Shown: positions 11,901 to 25,698, counted from the first letter of the stretch. The stretch is 64,000 nucleotides of DNA from Rhabditoides inermis (GCA_963966185.1 CAWZYM010000395.1:786001-850000); one strand, 5' to 3'. Numbers and translations: made by a program. The notes: generated by a model from the letters alone, not told the origin.

Positions 11901-14900
11901 TGGGCGGGCGTATTCTCTCTCGCTCTGCTCGCATGCTCGGTCCGTCTGCTCGTGCCTCCTCCTCTTCCGAATAGGGCGTGCTGCCGCGAGTCTCTCGCTT
12001 GTCACATGCGAGATGCGCGCTTCTCGGGAAGAATCGCGGGAGGTGTGCACGCCACTCGCTCACAGCTATTCTCCCTCTCATATACTATGCTGGATTTGTT
12101 TGTTTAGCCATGCGCCTGGCAGGCATCGCAGTAGCCTCCCAGTCGCTAGCTTCTCTTCGATTATTTTGTGTTTGTGTGTCAGCGAGAGTGACGGCCAGTG
12201 ATGTTCCTCTTGTGAGAGAATTTGCGATGTAACGCTCAATCAATAGGGTAACATTGGCGATCTTAGCTATTGTTTGTTTTGGACGTGAATAATCGCGACT
12301 ATCTCAATTTTATGATATTCCTACAAAATTTATTGATATCAAACTGCTTTCAAACGATGACTTACGTTGTTGGTAGATAGTGAATGGGGTTTGGATAGTC
12401 CATTCATTGATATGCCTCTTCCGATCGTCGTACGTGTCTGGCCATGGAATGGGGATAGAAGTGGGTTTTCTCTTCGTTCAATTTGCTCTTAGTTGTCGAT
12501 ATGGGGAAAGTAGTTTAGGATTTAGGTGTAGTTCTTCCTGAACACTTTCTGATCAATCAATGACTTCCAGGGCTTTTTATTTTGTTACCACGATTGGGAG
12601 TGATTTTGTTGAGAGATGGGATTTTCTCTCACATTGGACGGCTGGATCGAAGAAGCAATCTATTACATCACTTCTCCTCAGTATCTTCATTTACTTCTGT
12701 TGAGGATTAATTCAGGTCCCACATTTCAATTCTCGTATAATGAATGGAATACTTCGAGGTTGATCGATTGTGAGATCAAAGGAAGGAAGCTCATAAATGG
12801 GTGATTCGGAGGGGGCAAATGGTCACTTGAATGTGAGGGGAATGATGTAGTGAGAGGTGGAATGGGCAGTGGCCTGGCCCGACCAGCCAGCTCTCCCTTC
12901 AATCCACCTATTTCCTCGCGTGACCGCTGTTTTACTGCCTGTCGCCAAAGATTACCATTCTGGTTTGGTCATTTTGCAATAGATTTACGTTGTTAGATGA
13001 CATTGATTTATATTTCGTTGCATTTTTGCTATTCCAATGTTGAATTTGGCACTGTCGGTGAAGGCTAACTCGATTTTGTCTATGCCATTGAGGCCTCGTA
13101 AATCAAATATAGGATGCAGTTGTTGTGACTCGCAATTAGCGCCGCTCTCTCAATTTGGATGGATGCACTGTGCCCCATTGCATCTCTCTATTCCTTTCCA
13201 ATTCGTATTCAAATGTGCTAGCGATATTACGCCACCGCATTACTGAATCACCATCTCTTCACGAATTCTCTTCCATTATGAGTAAATTCTATGGAATAGC
13301 AAAGTATCCGCCTAGTATTCCACGTTTTCAATTGATCTCCTTCCCTCATTGGCTCTGGTTATTCAAGTTTTACTTGTCATCCTGTCTGCCTGCTCCAAGT
13401 TATGCTATGCAGATTTGAAAACAACATTATTTAGGTTGTCGTTGCTGGTTTTGATGACAACATATTGTTATGTTAGTGTAATATAATTGATGGAAGATGG
13501 AAGAAAAGTGACAAGTGGCCCTTCGGGAATAGGATCTGGAAGAGCAGGGCTGCGAGTTTGCACGCATGATGTTATTGTGCTGTCTGATGGTTGGTTGTCT
13601 TCATCCAATTGTGTGACTGGGGATTGTGTGAATGTGGAGAGGGATTTGCGCATATTACAAATGCGACTCGCCAGATGTTGGGAGAGAAGAGGGTGAAAGG
13701 CGTCTTCGGTTGTAGAGAAGGAACACCGGGTAGTCGTTATGCTGCCACTCGTTGATTTACTACTCATCATCTTCCCACTCGCCCCTCGTTTACCTATGTT
13801 TTCTTGTAGGTTCGGGACTGTACGGTATCTCCTACTCTGAGTACCCGAGTGGAGATCAACATTACCAGGTGAGACGGGCATAGCTGGCTGCGGGTTCAAT
13901 ATAGGTGTATACTGGTTCATTGTAGGTGGAGGGTCGTCAGCTGAGTGAACAGCTTGTGGGTTCTCAGTCTGCGGATCGGGGTCGGATGCCTCGCCACGCG
14001 GACAGAGACGCCGTGTTTCTCGGAGGACACCCCGCATACCACACTGGACAGATCACTCCCACCAGGTGAGCAAGAGGGGGATGAGGGCTATTGACACTGT
14101 ATTCCATCTGCGCATCTGGTCGTTGATGACTCTTGCTTGGTTGGATTATGTTTATGCTGCCTACACAATTTGTTGCGTAGTCCATTTGCAGATGACCAGT
14201 TTATTGCCGCTTTGTGCGTGCTTGGATGGGACATGTGGTTGATTTCTCATTGACGAGATGATTCCGTATTCATTCGGGCAGCCAAGACGTCCCTCTGATG
14301 AAATACTCGAGACATGCTCACGCATGTATTCAATACAAAATCGGGGCACAAAAATCGCTACTTACAACATCTCGTTTCAATTAGCAGTCGATAGAACGGA
14401 ACGGAGTAATCGAGATCATCTGTTTTGATGGAAAAAGGGGGAAGAGAGGAGGAAGGGATGAATAAGCAATCAAGTGGGGGCAGCGACCAGCGATGACCGG
14501 CTGGCTAGCTGTGTGATACGAGGGCAGGCATTGTTGACCGCGCGTGGGAAGTGGGAAGGCATGTCCTCCCTCTTGTCCCGTGTCCCAATCATCTATCCCA
14601 ATTAGTCGCTCCGATTGGTAGCAGGGAGGAGGAAGCGAGCCCATCTGCCGCCGCCTTGAGTCGCATCTCGCCCGCCCGCCCGCCCCCTCCCCCTAACCCT
14701 GCTCTCGCCCCAGCTCACTCTGCTACATCTATCCCCATCACTGACTCACTTGTTTGCATGACCAGTCGAGTCATCATCTATAATCACACCTATTCACTTT
14801 CGCTTCCACTTCTCTTCCTCCACTATCCACTGCTCGCATTCATTTGATTTCGATTTTGGATGCGAGACGTGCGGTGAAGCGCAGTTGATTTGCATATTGC

Positions 14901-17900
14901 GCTGACATATCGGAGGAGTGAATAGGAGTGGAGGAGACGTAGGGTGGACTAATCCCTGCCGCGAGGACCCCAAAGAAGACACTTCGCTAGCTTCATTGTA
15001 TATTTATTCATTGTCTATCTGGCAAGAACGGCTGTCGTCTGTGTCTCTTGTTTATTCCCTATTTGAATGGCCGACTGGCAGCTTTGCACTGGAATGCGGC
15101 GTATTTCTGCCTCTCGATCATGTAACGATTCACTCTTCACTTTATCTGAATCCGAGTTGGATGACGATGCTGGTGTTGGTGGAATGGACGAGGGAGAAGG
15201 GGAACAGGAGAGGAGGTATTGGAAGCAGGCCGTCAAGGAACGCATCAAGGAAATGAAGCGCATGTGAGCACTCCCTTTTTCACCTTCTCCTGACCTTTCG
15301 CTTGTCAATGTTGTCTAGCAATGATGGATTGATGATAGCCTTGAGCGCGTTTTTTTATGTCTGAACCTCGACTTGTTTTTGTTGCTCGCAAGCAAGCAGT
15401 GATTTCCGAGGCCTGGACTGGACTGCGTTTGAATTAAATCCATTTATCGATGGTAGTATGCTTATCGAGTGTGAGAATCTGAAAGCGCGGCTGCGGCGAT
15501 ATGTGACACATTTGGTAATCCAAGCGTATGCGAGAATTCGCGAGAATTCGCGAGGATTGAGAGGCTTGATGAAGGGACGATGGATGAGGGGGGATAGAGG
15601 GTGTGGGTGAGTGGAGGGAAACGGGTATCTGGTGACAGGATAGGATATGCACCAGCGTCGAATAGCTCTCAATGTTGGCAAGAGGAGTTAGCTAGCTGGG
15701 TGATAACTGATAACTAAGCATTTGTGTTGATGGTGCTGGTGGCACGAGGTGATGTGTTGTTGGGAGCGAGCGGCGGGTGATTTGTAAAGAAATGGGAGAT
15801 GGATTAATGTGTTGTGTTGCAGCCATCGTCGCTCGATCCAGCAGCACCGCGGAGCATTCGATGGACCCCACACTTCCACGCCCATCAACAAGGTGAGCCG
15901 CAAATGGAAGAGAGAGAGAGAGAGAGAGAGACGGGAGGTCGAGAGAGCGTTTGCGATTGCGCGATACAAGAAAAGCTGCGCCCGAAAAGTATTGCAAAGG
16001 AAAGGAAAAGCTAACAATGTTTTGCGTCGTCTGGCTTTGTTACGGCGCGCGGTGTATTGCGACGGGAGTGTTGGATAGGAGTGAAGTGAGTGAAGAGAGA
16101 GGGGGGAGAGTGACAGTCGGGGACGACGTGTGCACACAAGGAGACTCGCGGGCTGACCTCATGATTGCGCACTTTTCGCCTCCCCTCCCTTCCTCCATTC
16201 GCACCTCACCTTGACCGCCATCCCTCCTCCCCACTAAGCCGTTTATGGTATTAACTCATTTATGCAAATGTCTTCTCTTGCACCATGTTCTTTCTGCTAC
16301 GCATTTTCTGTCTTCCCGAATTTCGTGTCTTTTCATGTTGTTATGTAGTATGGCAATGTGTGTCCGCCGATTAATGTGCATGATTCGTATGGGGATTAGC
16401 CGTGTGGGTCGGAGCAGCAGGTGCAGGTGGCCGGACCTGTTTCCTCCACTGCATTTCCTCTTCTTCGCCACTCTTTCCTCCTTTTCCCCCAACGCATCGC
16501 ATTTCCATTCGGTAGCATCACGGGTTGCATGGAGACGTGTCATCCCACACAGATTCAGTGTACTCTTTCCTCGTATGTATTGCTCAGTGTCAGTTGTGGT
16601 CGCTTCTGACCGCGCACTTCTCGCTTCTCTTGCCTCGAGTGTTTGTGTCGACCGGACAGTGCAGCCCGCGCCCACAGCCCGCTGGCGATTGAGGTGTGGC
16701 AGTTTGGAGTCTCCCCCTCTCTCCATCTCTCTCCCCATTGCACTGTCTCGTTCTCTCATATGTTGCCTCAATTGTGAGAACTGGCAGCGGGTTGCGCAGT
16801 CGCACTCGCATAGTGCTTCTGTGCTCTTGTAGATATGCTCTTCTCCATTTCTCCAGTCTGTGTGTATGTGTGTATCATAATCGCTTTGTATGTAATGGTA
16901 GATGACCTCGGCGAGCAGCCAAGTGTCAGCGTCGATTAGTCACTGCTCGTCTCTCTCTTCTGCTTTTCTATCTCTACTCGCATCAAGTGCTGCATGTCGC
17001 AGTGGTGTGGTGTTGATTGAGTGGAAGTGACTACTGCTACACTCGAATGCCCCAATGAATCAATGCGCGAATGAACGTGATTGGTGATTGTGTGCTCACG
17101 CCCGCCTGTGTTGTGTGTGTGCAATCTCTGTACGAGAAAGACGATCATCGCGAGGATCATTCCATCTGAATTTGCATAGCGCGCGATCGGCGCAGATTGA
17201 AGCGAAACAGATCGATTACTATTTGTTCATGCGTTCATGGAATCGTTGCCGGCTAAAATTACCGTGGGACTTGCTAGAAATAGGCCACTCCTAACATTTC
17301 TCTACTCGCTATACGTTACTAGTATACTGGTATTGTCATGTCTCTCCTACCCTCACTTGTCTTGTGAACACGTGAACACTTGTCTTCCACTGACCATGAG
17401 ATTTGCTATGACCCGTTTGCAATTTGCTGGTGTGGCGACTTCCCGCTGTGTTGCGACCCCTTCGTTTCGCATATGGAAATTCAGAGCGGTTTATCGGCGT
17501 ATTGGTGTAGCATGGTAAAGGTATTGTGTCGGGCGGTGCGCGGTGGGCAGCAGTGACCCGTTTCGAGTAGCCCCTGGCTGTTCACGCGGCGCGTCCTTTA
17601 TGGGATCGTCCATCCATTACCGTCCTATGTGATGACCGCATGTATGTGAACCCGAATACATGCCTGCTTCTTGTACCTGCGCCTTGCTGCCGCCTGCGCC
17701 GGCGTTTGCTATGTGTGTCGTTTTTGTCGCGTTCCCACATGATAGTTATGGCGAGCAGTGGATCACTTATCATCACTTTCCCACCACTCGTCTTCTTCTC
17801 ACATTGGGCTGATTGGTGTGTGATGGATGGGTGCGACGCGGCTCGAGCAAGGGATGGATGAAAGGAAGCGAGCGAGGCGGGCAAGGCATGGGAGAGTGAC

Positions 17901-20900
17901 CTGGAGGAGGAAAGGGGGAGGATAAGTGATGATGATGGCCGCCGCCGCATCATGTTTTTGGGTGGAGCGGTGAGATGGAGAGCGGAATGGTGGAATAAGT
18001 GTCGACCGGGGAGATCGTATCTCTGCGTGGGAATAGCTCGCTGACCGCTCGTTCACTTGCTTGCTTGCAGTCGCAGCCAGCATGCATGCATCCACCCCTA
18101 TGTCTACCCGTTCTTGCGTTCCCCCTATATACACAGCTCTTCCATCCCATCCCACAATTGCAACGTTCCGTCGATTAGTTTCTTATTATCAGTGTTTTGT
18201 TGATCAATTTGCAAAGAAACTGTTTTTGGTTGTGATTATCCCTCGATCCTTTTTTGCTACGCGACCAGACCAGCTATTATATCGGGTTGTTGCAATTGTC
18301 AACGCACTGAATTGCAATTGATCAATAACATTTGCGGTCATGCGCAATGTTGTGTTAGAGCGATTATTATCAAATATTGCATTTGGTTGGATGAATCACT
18401 ATTTTAGGTGTTAGGTGGCATGATTCATTTAAGGATGATTATAGATGTGATGTGTTGCGAGTTGTTGGCATGATAGATGGAGAGGAGAAAGGCAGTTCTG
18501 GTTTTCGCGTACAATGACAGGCAGGCAGTAGTGTGTCGCGTTCGCCTCTCCTCGCTGCAAAGATGCCTATCGATCTCACTCACGCACCCTCTTCTACCCC
18601 TACTTCTTGTTTGCACTTCGAAAACTACTCTCATATTTGATCATATTGATCCATCGAAGTATTTTGCATATGGCGAGCAGCTGTTTGAGTTTGAGTTGGA
18701 ATGTGTATTTTTCTCTCAGTGTGACTCGTCTCTCACTCTCTCTCTCGCTCTCAATCTGTGACTGTGGAGGAAAATGCGAGTGCGGGTACACACGGTACAA
18801 GCTACCCATCAGCCACATTCACTTGCCATTTTCCTGTTTGCCTCTCGCTTCACTAGACAAGAAATGGACAGCATATGAGAGAGATTGCAATGGCGGCCCT
18901 CTTATTCTTTTGTTTTTTTTCTGATATTTCATGAAAAAGTTCCAAAAAAATCACTTCTCTGTCTCTGTCTCACTAAATCCAAAATCAGTTCCAGTGAGTG
19001 TGGTTGTATTTTCCTTTTTTCGTTGTTGTGTGACTGCTCGCATTCACTCGTGTTTGGATTTTATGACTTTTCTACGACCCTCTGATGTGTCTTTCTATGG
19101 GCAGTGCCTATCCGAGCCGGCAGGTCGCAGGTATTCAAGTACCCCTTGTCCTCGTGCCTCCTCGAGTTGACGTCGCCGATTCGATGCATATTTTGTGTGG
19201 GCGCGGCCGCTCGTATCGGTTTCAATGTCACACTGCCCCCACCTAATTTTCCGCCCTCTAATTATATATAACCTTCGTTTTATTAGGCACAGGCAACTGC
19301 CTGTATTCCGTAATCTTTATTATTCGAGATTCCTCTCGGCTTTGGATTCTATTTGTAATATTCATGATTTGGCTGTCTTGGCTGCGCGGTGCGCGAACTG
19401 CGCCAATGTTTCTCTCATGTGTGTATTCTGAGTCGCATGCACTCAAACATTGATATTTCTCTTGTCGTTTCTTTCTCGAAATGAGTTGGTGATGGCGGTA
19501 TGGATGGGATGAGAGAGTGTGTGATATTTGCATTGGAGTGGCGAGTGGATGCGCGAGCTGCGGGCGTGCTAGCGAGCATGGCCGAGCCATGTTGTATGCA
19601 TGTGTACAGTGCCTGCTCTTCTCTTCTCTTCTCTTCTCTCCACTCCACTCCTTGTCCCTCTTATCTCACACTCACGGGCGGCGTTCCTTCTCTTCTGCCA
19701 TCATGAGGTGATAGCGCGACTCTGGTCAACCTGTCGCATTATGTACACGCTAATCACTATTTCACTATCAATCACTCACCACCTCCCATTCACTTTCGTT
19801 CTTTGTTCATTCATTATGCAACTTTGTGACAAGCATCTCGCACCGGTTGATGGTGCAGGCTCTACACTAGTGACAATGTCTACTAAAAATTTGAGTTACC
19901 TGTTTTGTCTCGCTCTGTTGCTGTTCCCGGTCGGATTATAGAGGAATGTATTTTATTCGTTTCGTTGTTATCTCTCTTTGGGGGGATGGGGAAAGTGTTT
20001 ACTGGCTGAGTCAGTCTGGTGTGGGGGGAACACCAGCGAGCGAGTATTTGATGCACTCGAATGGGATGCCCATTCATTCACTTCATTCTTTCGCTCACTC
20101 CTACTCCCTTCCCCTCTCATCTTTTCTCGACTCGAGTGTTGACTGTAGTATTTGCCTATTCGGGATTTGCTGCGGGATGATTGAAATGCAGTGCCGATCC
20201 GTTTCATCGGCTTTGCGTCTTTGAATATCAAATGTGCATTAGTGGCGGTAGTGTTTACGGGTGGTGCGGGAAACGGGAGTGATATGACGCTGTCCACGCA
20301 CTCTATTTGGGTGCACGTGTTCGCCCACGGCCCACCCACCATGTCGCATAATCACTTCTCTCTCGCCTTTCTCTTCCGCATTTGGCCGCCTTCCAGCCTT
20401 GTCTCGGTCGCCCTTCCCTTTCCTTTGATCCTCTAGTTTCTCTCTCGCCTGTCCGTGTCCACGCGTGTTGTTGCAATTGGATGAGTTGTGGTTGTATTGT
20501 TTGTGTCTGCAGTGTGTTTCCACGCACGCGTCGATCGACTCGACCCGACCGCCTCGCGGCCATCAGCCTCGCCTCCCATCCACCCTCCAGGCTCCAGGCT
20601 GCATGCGCCCGCCCACGCGACACTGCTAATCTGTGTAGATTGCCCCCGCCAACGCACTGCTTCCCGTAGAATAGAACATGTGCTCTATTTGCTGCGGATT
20701 GTGGAACCGACTATTTGATAGTAACTCGACGTCCCGTGTGACGGACGTGGAAAAGGAGAAAGAACCGCCGACGGTGAATATTTGATGCTAGATGAAGGTG
20801 GAAAGGGAGGGGAATGGGAGAGAGAATCGCTTTGTGTATGGACGAGCATGATTTGCGATAGCATCTTGTGCTGGCGAGCGTGGGTTTACGACCTGGGTGA

Positions 20901-23234
20901 GAGTGAAGTGAGAGGAGAGTGGACAGTGGACGGGAAGTGAAAGAGGGGACGTGATTGTCGTTGTTTTCAGATGGTGGTGCAGCCGATCCCGCACCGCTCG
21001 TCGTCGAGTCGGCAGAAGGATGAGCGCCGTGTGAGCGGACAGCTGCCCTCGTACTCGCACTACATGCGCGGAGGCGGCGGAGACGAGATCATTGGTATGT
21101 ACAATGTACTGTGCACGCATCCACTTGTTCACATCCACTCCAGCCCGGTGACCCTTTGTGGCTAGCAGACATGTTCCCGTCGCGATCGCGGTTGTAGATT
21201 ATTAGATTAGCCCGATTACGGTTTGACTGTCTTTGTGTGTGGTCGTCGATGGTGGTGCGGGAACTCGATTGCGCGAGAAAAGTGCTTGACATTGTGTCTT
21301 CCGTCTCCCCTTCTCTCACTTCACTCACGATGCGATCTATCTTGGGTGGTCAGTAGTGCACGCACCGCTTTCGCCCACATTATTTACTGCATGTAATGGG
21401 GGGAGTCGTTTCGAAGAAGGCGGTTGATAGATGCGCGCTCCTACACATTGGGGTTTATTGTCGCTCGGCACAGGTTGCTGATACACACTGGAATGCACCG
21501 AGTACGCATTGGTCGAAGAGGGTTGATTCACAAACAGGCACTGGACATGTCATGGATAAGTGTGGCGATTATGATGGTGTGTTTGTAGTGGATGCGCCGC
21601 CGTCTCCGTCGGACAAGGGACGGGTGAAGGACCTGGAGCAGAGGGTACGCGAGCTGGAATCGATGGTCACCCAGTCCCTCACACCCACCCTCCACACAAA
21701 GAGTGAGTGCTCTCGACTGAATGGTAATGATATGATTATGTTTTTTTATTGTTCTGCTTCGCCATGTTACAAGTTACAATCTAATAATCGTAAAGATGGA
21801 GAAATGTGATATCAAGTCCATGACAACGTTGAAACGATTTTTAGTCAAATTATTGCAAAATTTTCTCGGAGAGAAGCAAACGGAACGAATATGTTGGAGA
21901 GAAGGAGATGAGTGTTGGTTGCAGGCCACCACCACCGAGTGGGCTCTTCCTCCTCGCAGGCTGTCGGCATGCAACAGCAGATGGCTGCCGAGCTGGCCGA
22001 CAAGGAGTGCGAGATTGACAGACTGCAGTCGCAGCTGCGCAAGACCTACTCCCGCATGGAACTGCAACAGGCGCAGTACGACGAGGAAGTGCGCGCATTC
22101 AAGCGGGACGGAGAGGCTGCCAAGCAGGAGCTTCTGCTCGTCAAGCAGCGGCTGAACGAGCTGGAGACGGAATGCGGCGAGTACAGGGACAGGGCGGCGG
22201 ACGCGGAGCAGTCCAAGGAGAGGGAGCTGCGGGACGCGCTGGCTCGCATCGCAGCACAGGACGAGGAGCTGGCCCGGCTGCGCAGCGCGGCCGGACAGGG
22301 GGCGGGACTGCACGAGGAGCTGGAGAGGGCCAAGGAGGAAATCGACTACCTCGAACTGCAGAACGACGCGCTCAACACGAGCCTCGAGCAGCGCGACGCG
22401 TCGGTCAAGCAGCTGGAGGAGAGTCTGTCGTCAATGCGCCTCGAGGCGTCTCTCTACCAGCAGAGCTGCTCGTCTGGCTCGACTCCCCTCGCTGACGACG
22501 ACGTTCAGTCGCTCGCCGACGTCCGCACCCCCTCCGAGGGAGGCGCCCGCAGATACGCAAAGGTTGGTTTGGATATATATATTTTTTTTAAATTTTCTTT
22601 TGCATTGTTTTAACTGTGTCTTGTTGCAGGCTCACTCGACTGTTGGCGCTCACACGATGCGCTCTTCGCCGCAGCTGAATGCTCGCACCCCGCTCTCCAA
22701 GTCACTCTCCAGCTACCAGATTGAGCAGAACAGGGCAAGGGGAGAGGAACTCACTCCCGCCATCAGCCAGATTCTGCGGTCAGACGATTTTTTTTTGCTT
22801 TTATTTTTCATGATGGTTCCCTAATGTTTCCGCAATCACTGTGTCGTTTATAGCTCGCAGCAGAAGAAGGTGGTGGATTGTCGTCTGCTGGTGCGCTGCC
22901 TGAAGGAGTCAGCGGAGAAGGCAGTTCACGGAGAGACGCCCGACCTGAGCAGGCTGCTGGGCATCCGCACCGACTCGCTGTCCGAGTCGGAGACGGAACA
23001 GGTCGCATTCGACTCGACTGCCATGAACATGCACACTGCCGAGAAGCACGTGAGTACTCTCTCCCCCTTCTCCCTCCCTTACCTCATGATGTGTGTTTTC
23101 AGCTGCGCAACCAGGAGGAGACGCTGTCTCGTCTGGAGAGGGACCTGGACTGTGTGCGGCACCTGGTGCAGCAGTGGTACACGGAGCGGGTGCGGGACTC
23201 GGCGGAGAGCGAGGAGAGCTGTCGCGTGCAGTAG
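8935..23234 (+). CDS. Large coiled-coil protein, possibly CEP85/CEP85L-like (about 938 aa)
   Basis: Fourteen exons join in one frame: 8935-9496, 10931-11097, 11148-11304, 13810-13868, 13926-14065, 14625-14751 (tentative, weak donor), 15082-15263, 15823-15892, 20971-21094, 21589-21702, 21925-22562, 22630-22778, 22854-23049 and 23103-23234. The first half is serine-rich, basic and probably disordered. Exon 10 begins heptad-like sequence (KDLEQRVRELESMV), and exon 11 is a strong coiled coil of about 180 residues starting MQQQMAAELADKECEIDRL. The C-terminus has a second helical part (LRNQEETLSRLERDLDCVRH) after a segment DLSRLLGIRTDSLSES. From memory this order, PDLS-LLGI followed by a short terminal coil, resembles the end of centrosomal CEP85/CEP85L; I rate that link as weak. 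The start codon lies 15 bases after an acceptor at 8919, with an in-frame stop between them. Intron 8 is 5.1 kb, far longer than others in this window. Confidence 0.75.
9497..13809 (+). other. Long introns 1 and 3 of the coiled-coil gene
   Basis: Introns 9497-10930 and 11305-13809 flank the closely spaced exons at 10931-11304. I see no exon with phase continuity inside them and no RNA gene. The segment 10770-10910 is strongly AT-rich. Confidence 0.5.
15893..20970 (+). other. 5.1 kb intron of the coiled-coil gene
   Basis: The donor at 15893 (AAG|GTGAGC) and acceptor at 20970 (TTTTCAG) join phase 0 to phase 0. The interior has a (GA)n tract at 15909-15931 and many pyrimidine-rich stretches with chance open frames on both strands. 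None has a recognisable domain or a consistent exon chain. An alternative promoter or a nested gene cannot be excluded. Confidence 0.5.
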
Positions 23235-24440
23235 TCCCTGCTCCTCCTCCACGGGTCCCCTCCTGCGTGTCATCCCCTTCTCTCACTTGATGGTGCTCCA
23301 CTCCCAGGCTGCTCCATACACACCACACTTGTACCACACATGACTCATATGATGATGAACATACCACGTCATACCGCGCCTATTTTACTCAATTTATTGT
23401 TGTTGCGTTGCGTACTATGTACCATTTAATAAAGACTGTATATCACGAGATGTGGTGTGTTGTAGTGGACTGATATGTTGCGAACTGATTCGATTATTGG
23501 AAGGTTGTGGTGGAATGGAGACCTTCAGGGGTACTGTATTCATTTGTGGCTGTCGGTTGACAGATGTCTTTTGTCAGATCCCCTGCTGACAGACAGCCAG
23601 CCCTCTGACCCGCATATCCATCTTCTCTGCAGCGCTCGGGTCACTCAGTCTACTCGCTAGGTGATAGGTGTAATAGTAGTTCTTGTACTTGACAGCTTGC
23701 CTCGATCGCAGTCCAGTCTCTCTCTCTCTCTCTCTCTGTCGGACCGCAGTTTCTTTTTTCCAGGATTGATTTGTCCATTGTGTCTATGGCTATCAGCGTG
23801 GCCGTTCGGTGTGGGTTTGGGACAGCCTTCCCCCTTGATATGCGTGTTTTTCGAGGTTATCACTGCCTGCCTGCCGGCGTCTCTCGATAGGCGCATCGGC
23901 TCTTCCACAGATTAGATTGACTATGCGTTATGCACTGCGCGGTGCTCCCTTCTCCTACTACTTCTACTCCCCCTCCTTCTCCACTATGCTCCTCTCTTCA
24001 CGTTTGTCCACTTGTGTCCTTGAGATGACTCTACTCACCTACCGCAACGTGTTTTCTGTCGCTCCAGAGAATAGCTATTATTGGCACAATGATTCACCTC
24101 ACTTTCACAACACTCACTTTCATTGGCATGTTTTGCCGATTTCACGATATATTCACTGCCCTCTCGAGCGATCAGCTGACTCGGCTGTTCGGAACTCTCT
24201 GCGCCCTCCGCGGACGCCGCACTCTCTCGTTCCACTCACTGCTCTCCGTCTATACGTTTCATGTGATCTCTGTGATGGGGTGTCTTTTCTCTTGTTGGCG
24301 CGCGGGTGGATGGTTATCGATTTGACGCGGGTCAGAGCAGCTAAACATCACACTTCCGCCCGGTCGCATCTCGTGTCTGCCCTCCTCCTCCTCCTCCTCC
24401 TCCTTCTCACTGTGAGCACTTGCAGGGTACCCCATAGGAG
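23235..24440. other. Intergenic region with 3'UTR and leader of the next gene
   Basis: The first 200 bases are the 3'UTR of the coiled-coil gene, with a poly(A) signal at 23429. CT tracts occur at 23717-23737 and a (CTC)n run at about 24381-24403. The end is an acceptor (CACTTGCAG) at 24425, 15 bases before the next start codon. No other gene seen. Confidence 0.5.
23429..23434 (+). terminator. Poly(A) signal AATAAA of the coiled-coil gene
   Basis: Canonical AATAAA 195 bases after the stop codon at 23234. Confidence 0.7.
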
Positions 24441-25698
24441 ATGACCTCCGAGTGGCTCAAGTCTCACGAGCTCGCCCCTCGTCTCCAGACCGGAGACTGC
24501 ATCGAGATTTACCGAGGACGCACATTCTCCGTGAGTATTTCGCATTTCTCCCTGTCACATTACGATATCATCATGACGTGCTCAATTTTATAATCCTCAG
24601 TATTGTGTGTACGGTTGTGTATTTACAGCACTGGGTGCTGTACGTGGGCTATGGCTCGCTGCGCAGTGAGGCGGGGCACATTGTCATCGAGAAGACACTG
24701 GAGGACGGAGAGCCGGAGACCATCTTCGGAACGTGCAAGGGAAAGGTGCGTGGGACAAAAACGGACGGGAGCAGGGGAGTGATAAAGGTGATAGCACTTC
24801 GACGAAACGAACACCCTTTTTGCGCCGCGCAGAAGAAGGTTTGATACGTTGTAAGCGGGGTGGTCTGATGAAGAGAAAAAAAGATGATCTATGATGGAAG
24901 GCGTGCAAAGTTGCAGATCAACTATCGCGTGTTTGATGAAATCGCGAACGGAGACGATTGCAGGATCAACAATTGCCTTGATAAGTGAGTAGAGGTGGCA
25001 GGAGGGAGGGGAAGGGAGGGAGGGAGGGAGAGAGAAATACAGAGAGAGAGAGGGAAAGAGGGAGAGGGAGAGAGAGGGGCCGAGAGAAAGAGGGGGGAGA
25101 GAGATAAAGACTTCCTTGCAGGTACACAGCCCCTCGCTCTCCGACCGAGATCATCCGCCTCGCGAAGACCGAGCTCACCGAGGTGTGTTGTTGATTTTCC
25201 AATTATTAGCCTCTCAGATAAAACCACCGTAAAAAGTTATATTTGCGCGATAACCGGCGCCCCCTAATCCACACTAGACATAGTGGCTGGATTGTGCCGG
25301 TCACTGATAGAGGGCCACTGATGCGCTATCACCTATACGAAAAGAACGCGAACCTTTGACCGGTTGAGTGTGTTGCAGAGGCCGCAGTGCTCCTACCAAC
25401 TACTCATCGACAACTGCGAACACTTTGTGTTCCACTGCCGGAACGGGGAGTGGTACAGCAGTCAGGTGAGAGAGGATGAGGAGGAGGAGCAGTGGAGCAA
25501 TGGAGCATATACGCTTTTCAGTCGGACTACGTGGTCCGTGTGATGAACGTGGGATCACGCGTCAAGTCGTTGTTCTCCTGGATCCTCTGGGGCAGCACCA
25601 AGACGGAGGAGACGGAGGAGGAAGAGGAGAAGGAGAAGGAGCAGATGGAGCAGGTGATCGCCGAGTTCACCGAGTACACTCAGGATCAGACACAATGA
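24441..25698 (+). CDS. LRAT/H-rev107-type NlpC/P60 acyltransferase-like protein (199 aa)
   Basis: Six exons: 24441-24530, 24629-24745, 24917-24984, 25122-25182, 25379-25465 and 25522-25698. The family (lecithin retinol acyltransferase, HRASLS/PLAAT) uses a His-His-Cys centre. Here the first histidine is in HWVLYVGYGS (residues 31-40), a second is probably in EAGHIVIE, and the nucleophile is the cysteine of the signature NCEHFVFHC (about residue 124). The protein therefore keeps the catalytic set and could act as a phospholipase or acyltransferase on phospholipids. After the domain a hydrophobic or amphipathic stretch (VGSRVKSLFSWILWG) could be the membrane anchor seen in PLAATs, and the last 35 residues are very acidic. 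The intron between exons 2 and 3 contains a possible six-base microexon (24833-24838, AAGAAG) with good flanking sites, which would add two lysines. An acceptor at 24425 suggests trans-splicing. Confidence 0.85.
25000..25110. repeat. Purine-rich (GA/GGGA) low-complexity tract
   Basis: Imperfect GGGA and GA repeats fill most of the intron 24985-25121 of the LRAT-like gene, starting shortly after the donor. Confidence 0.85.
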
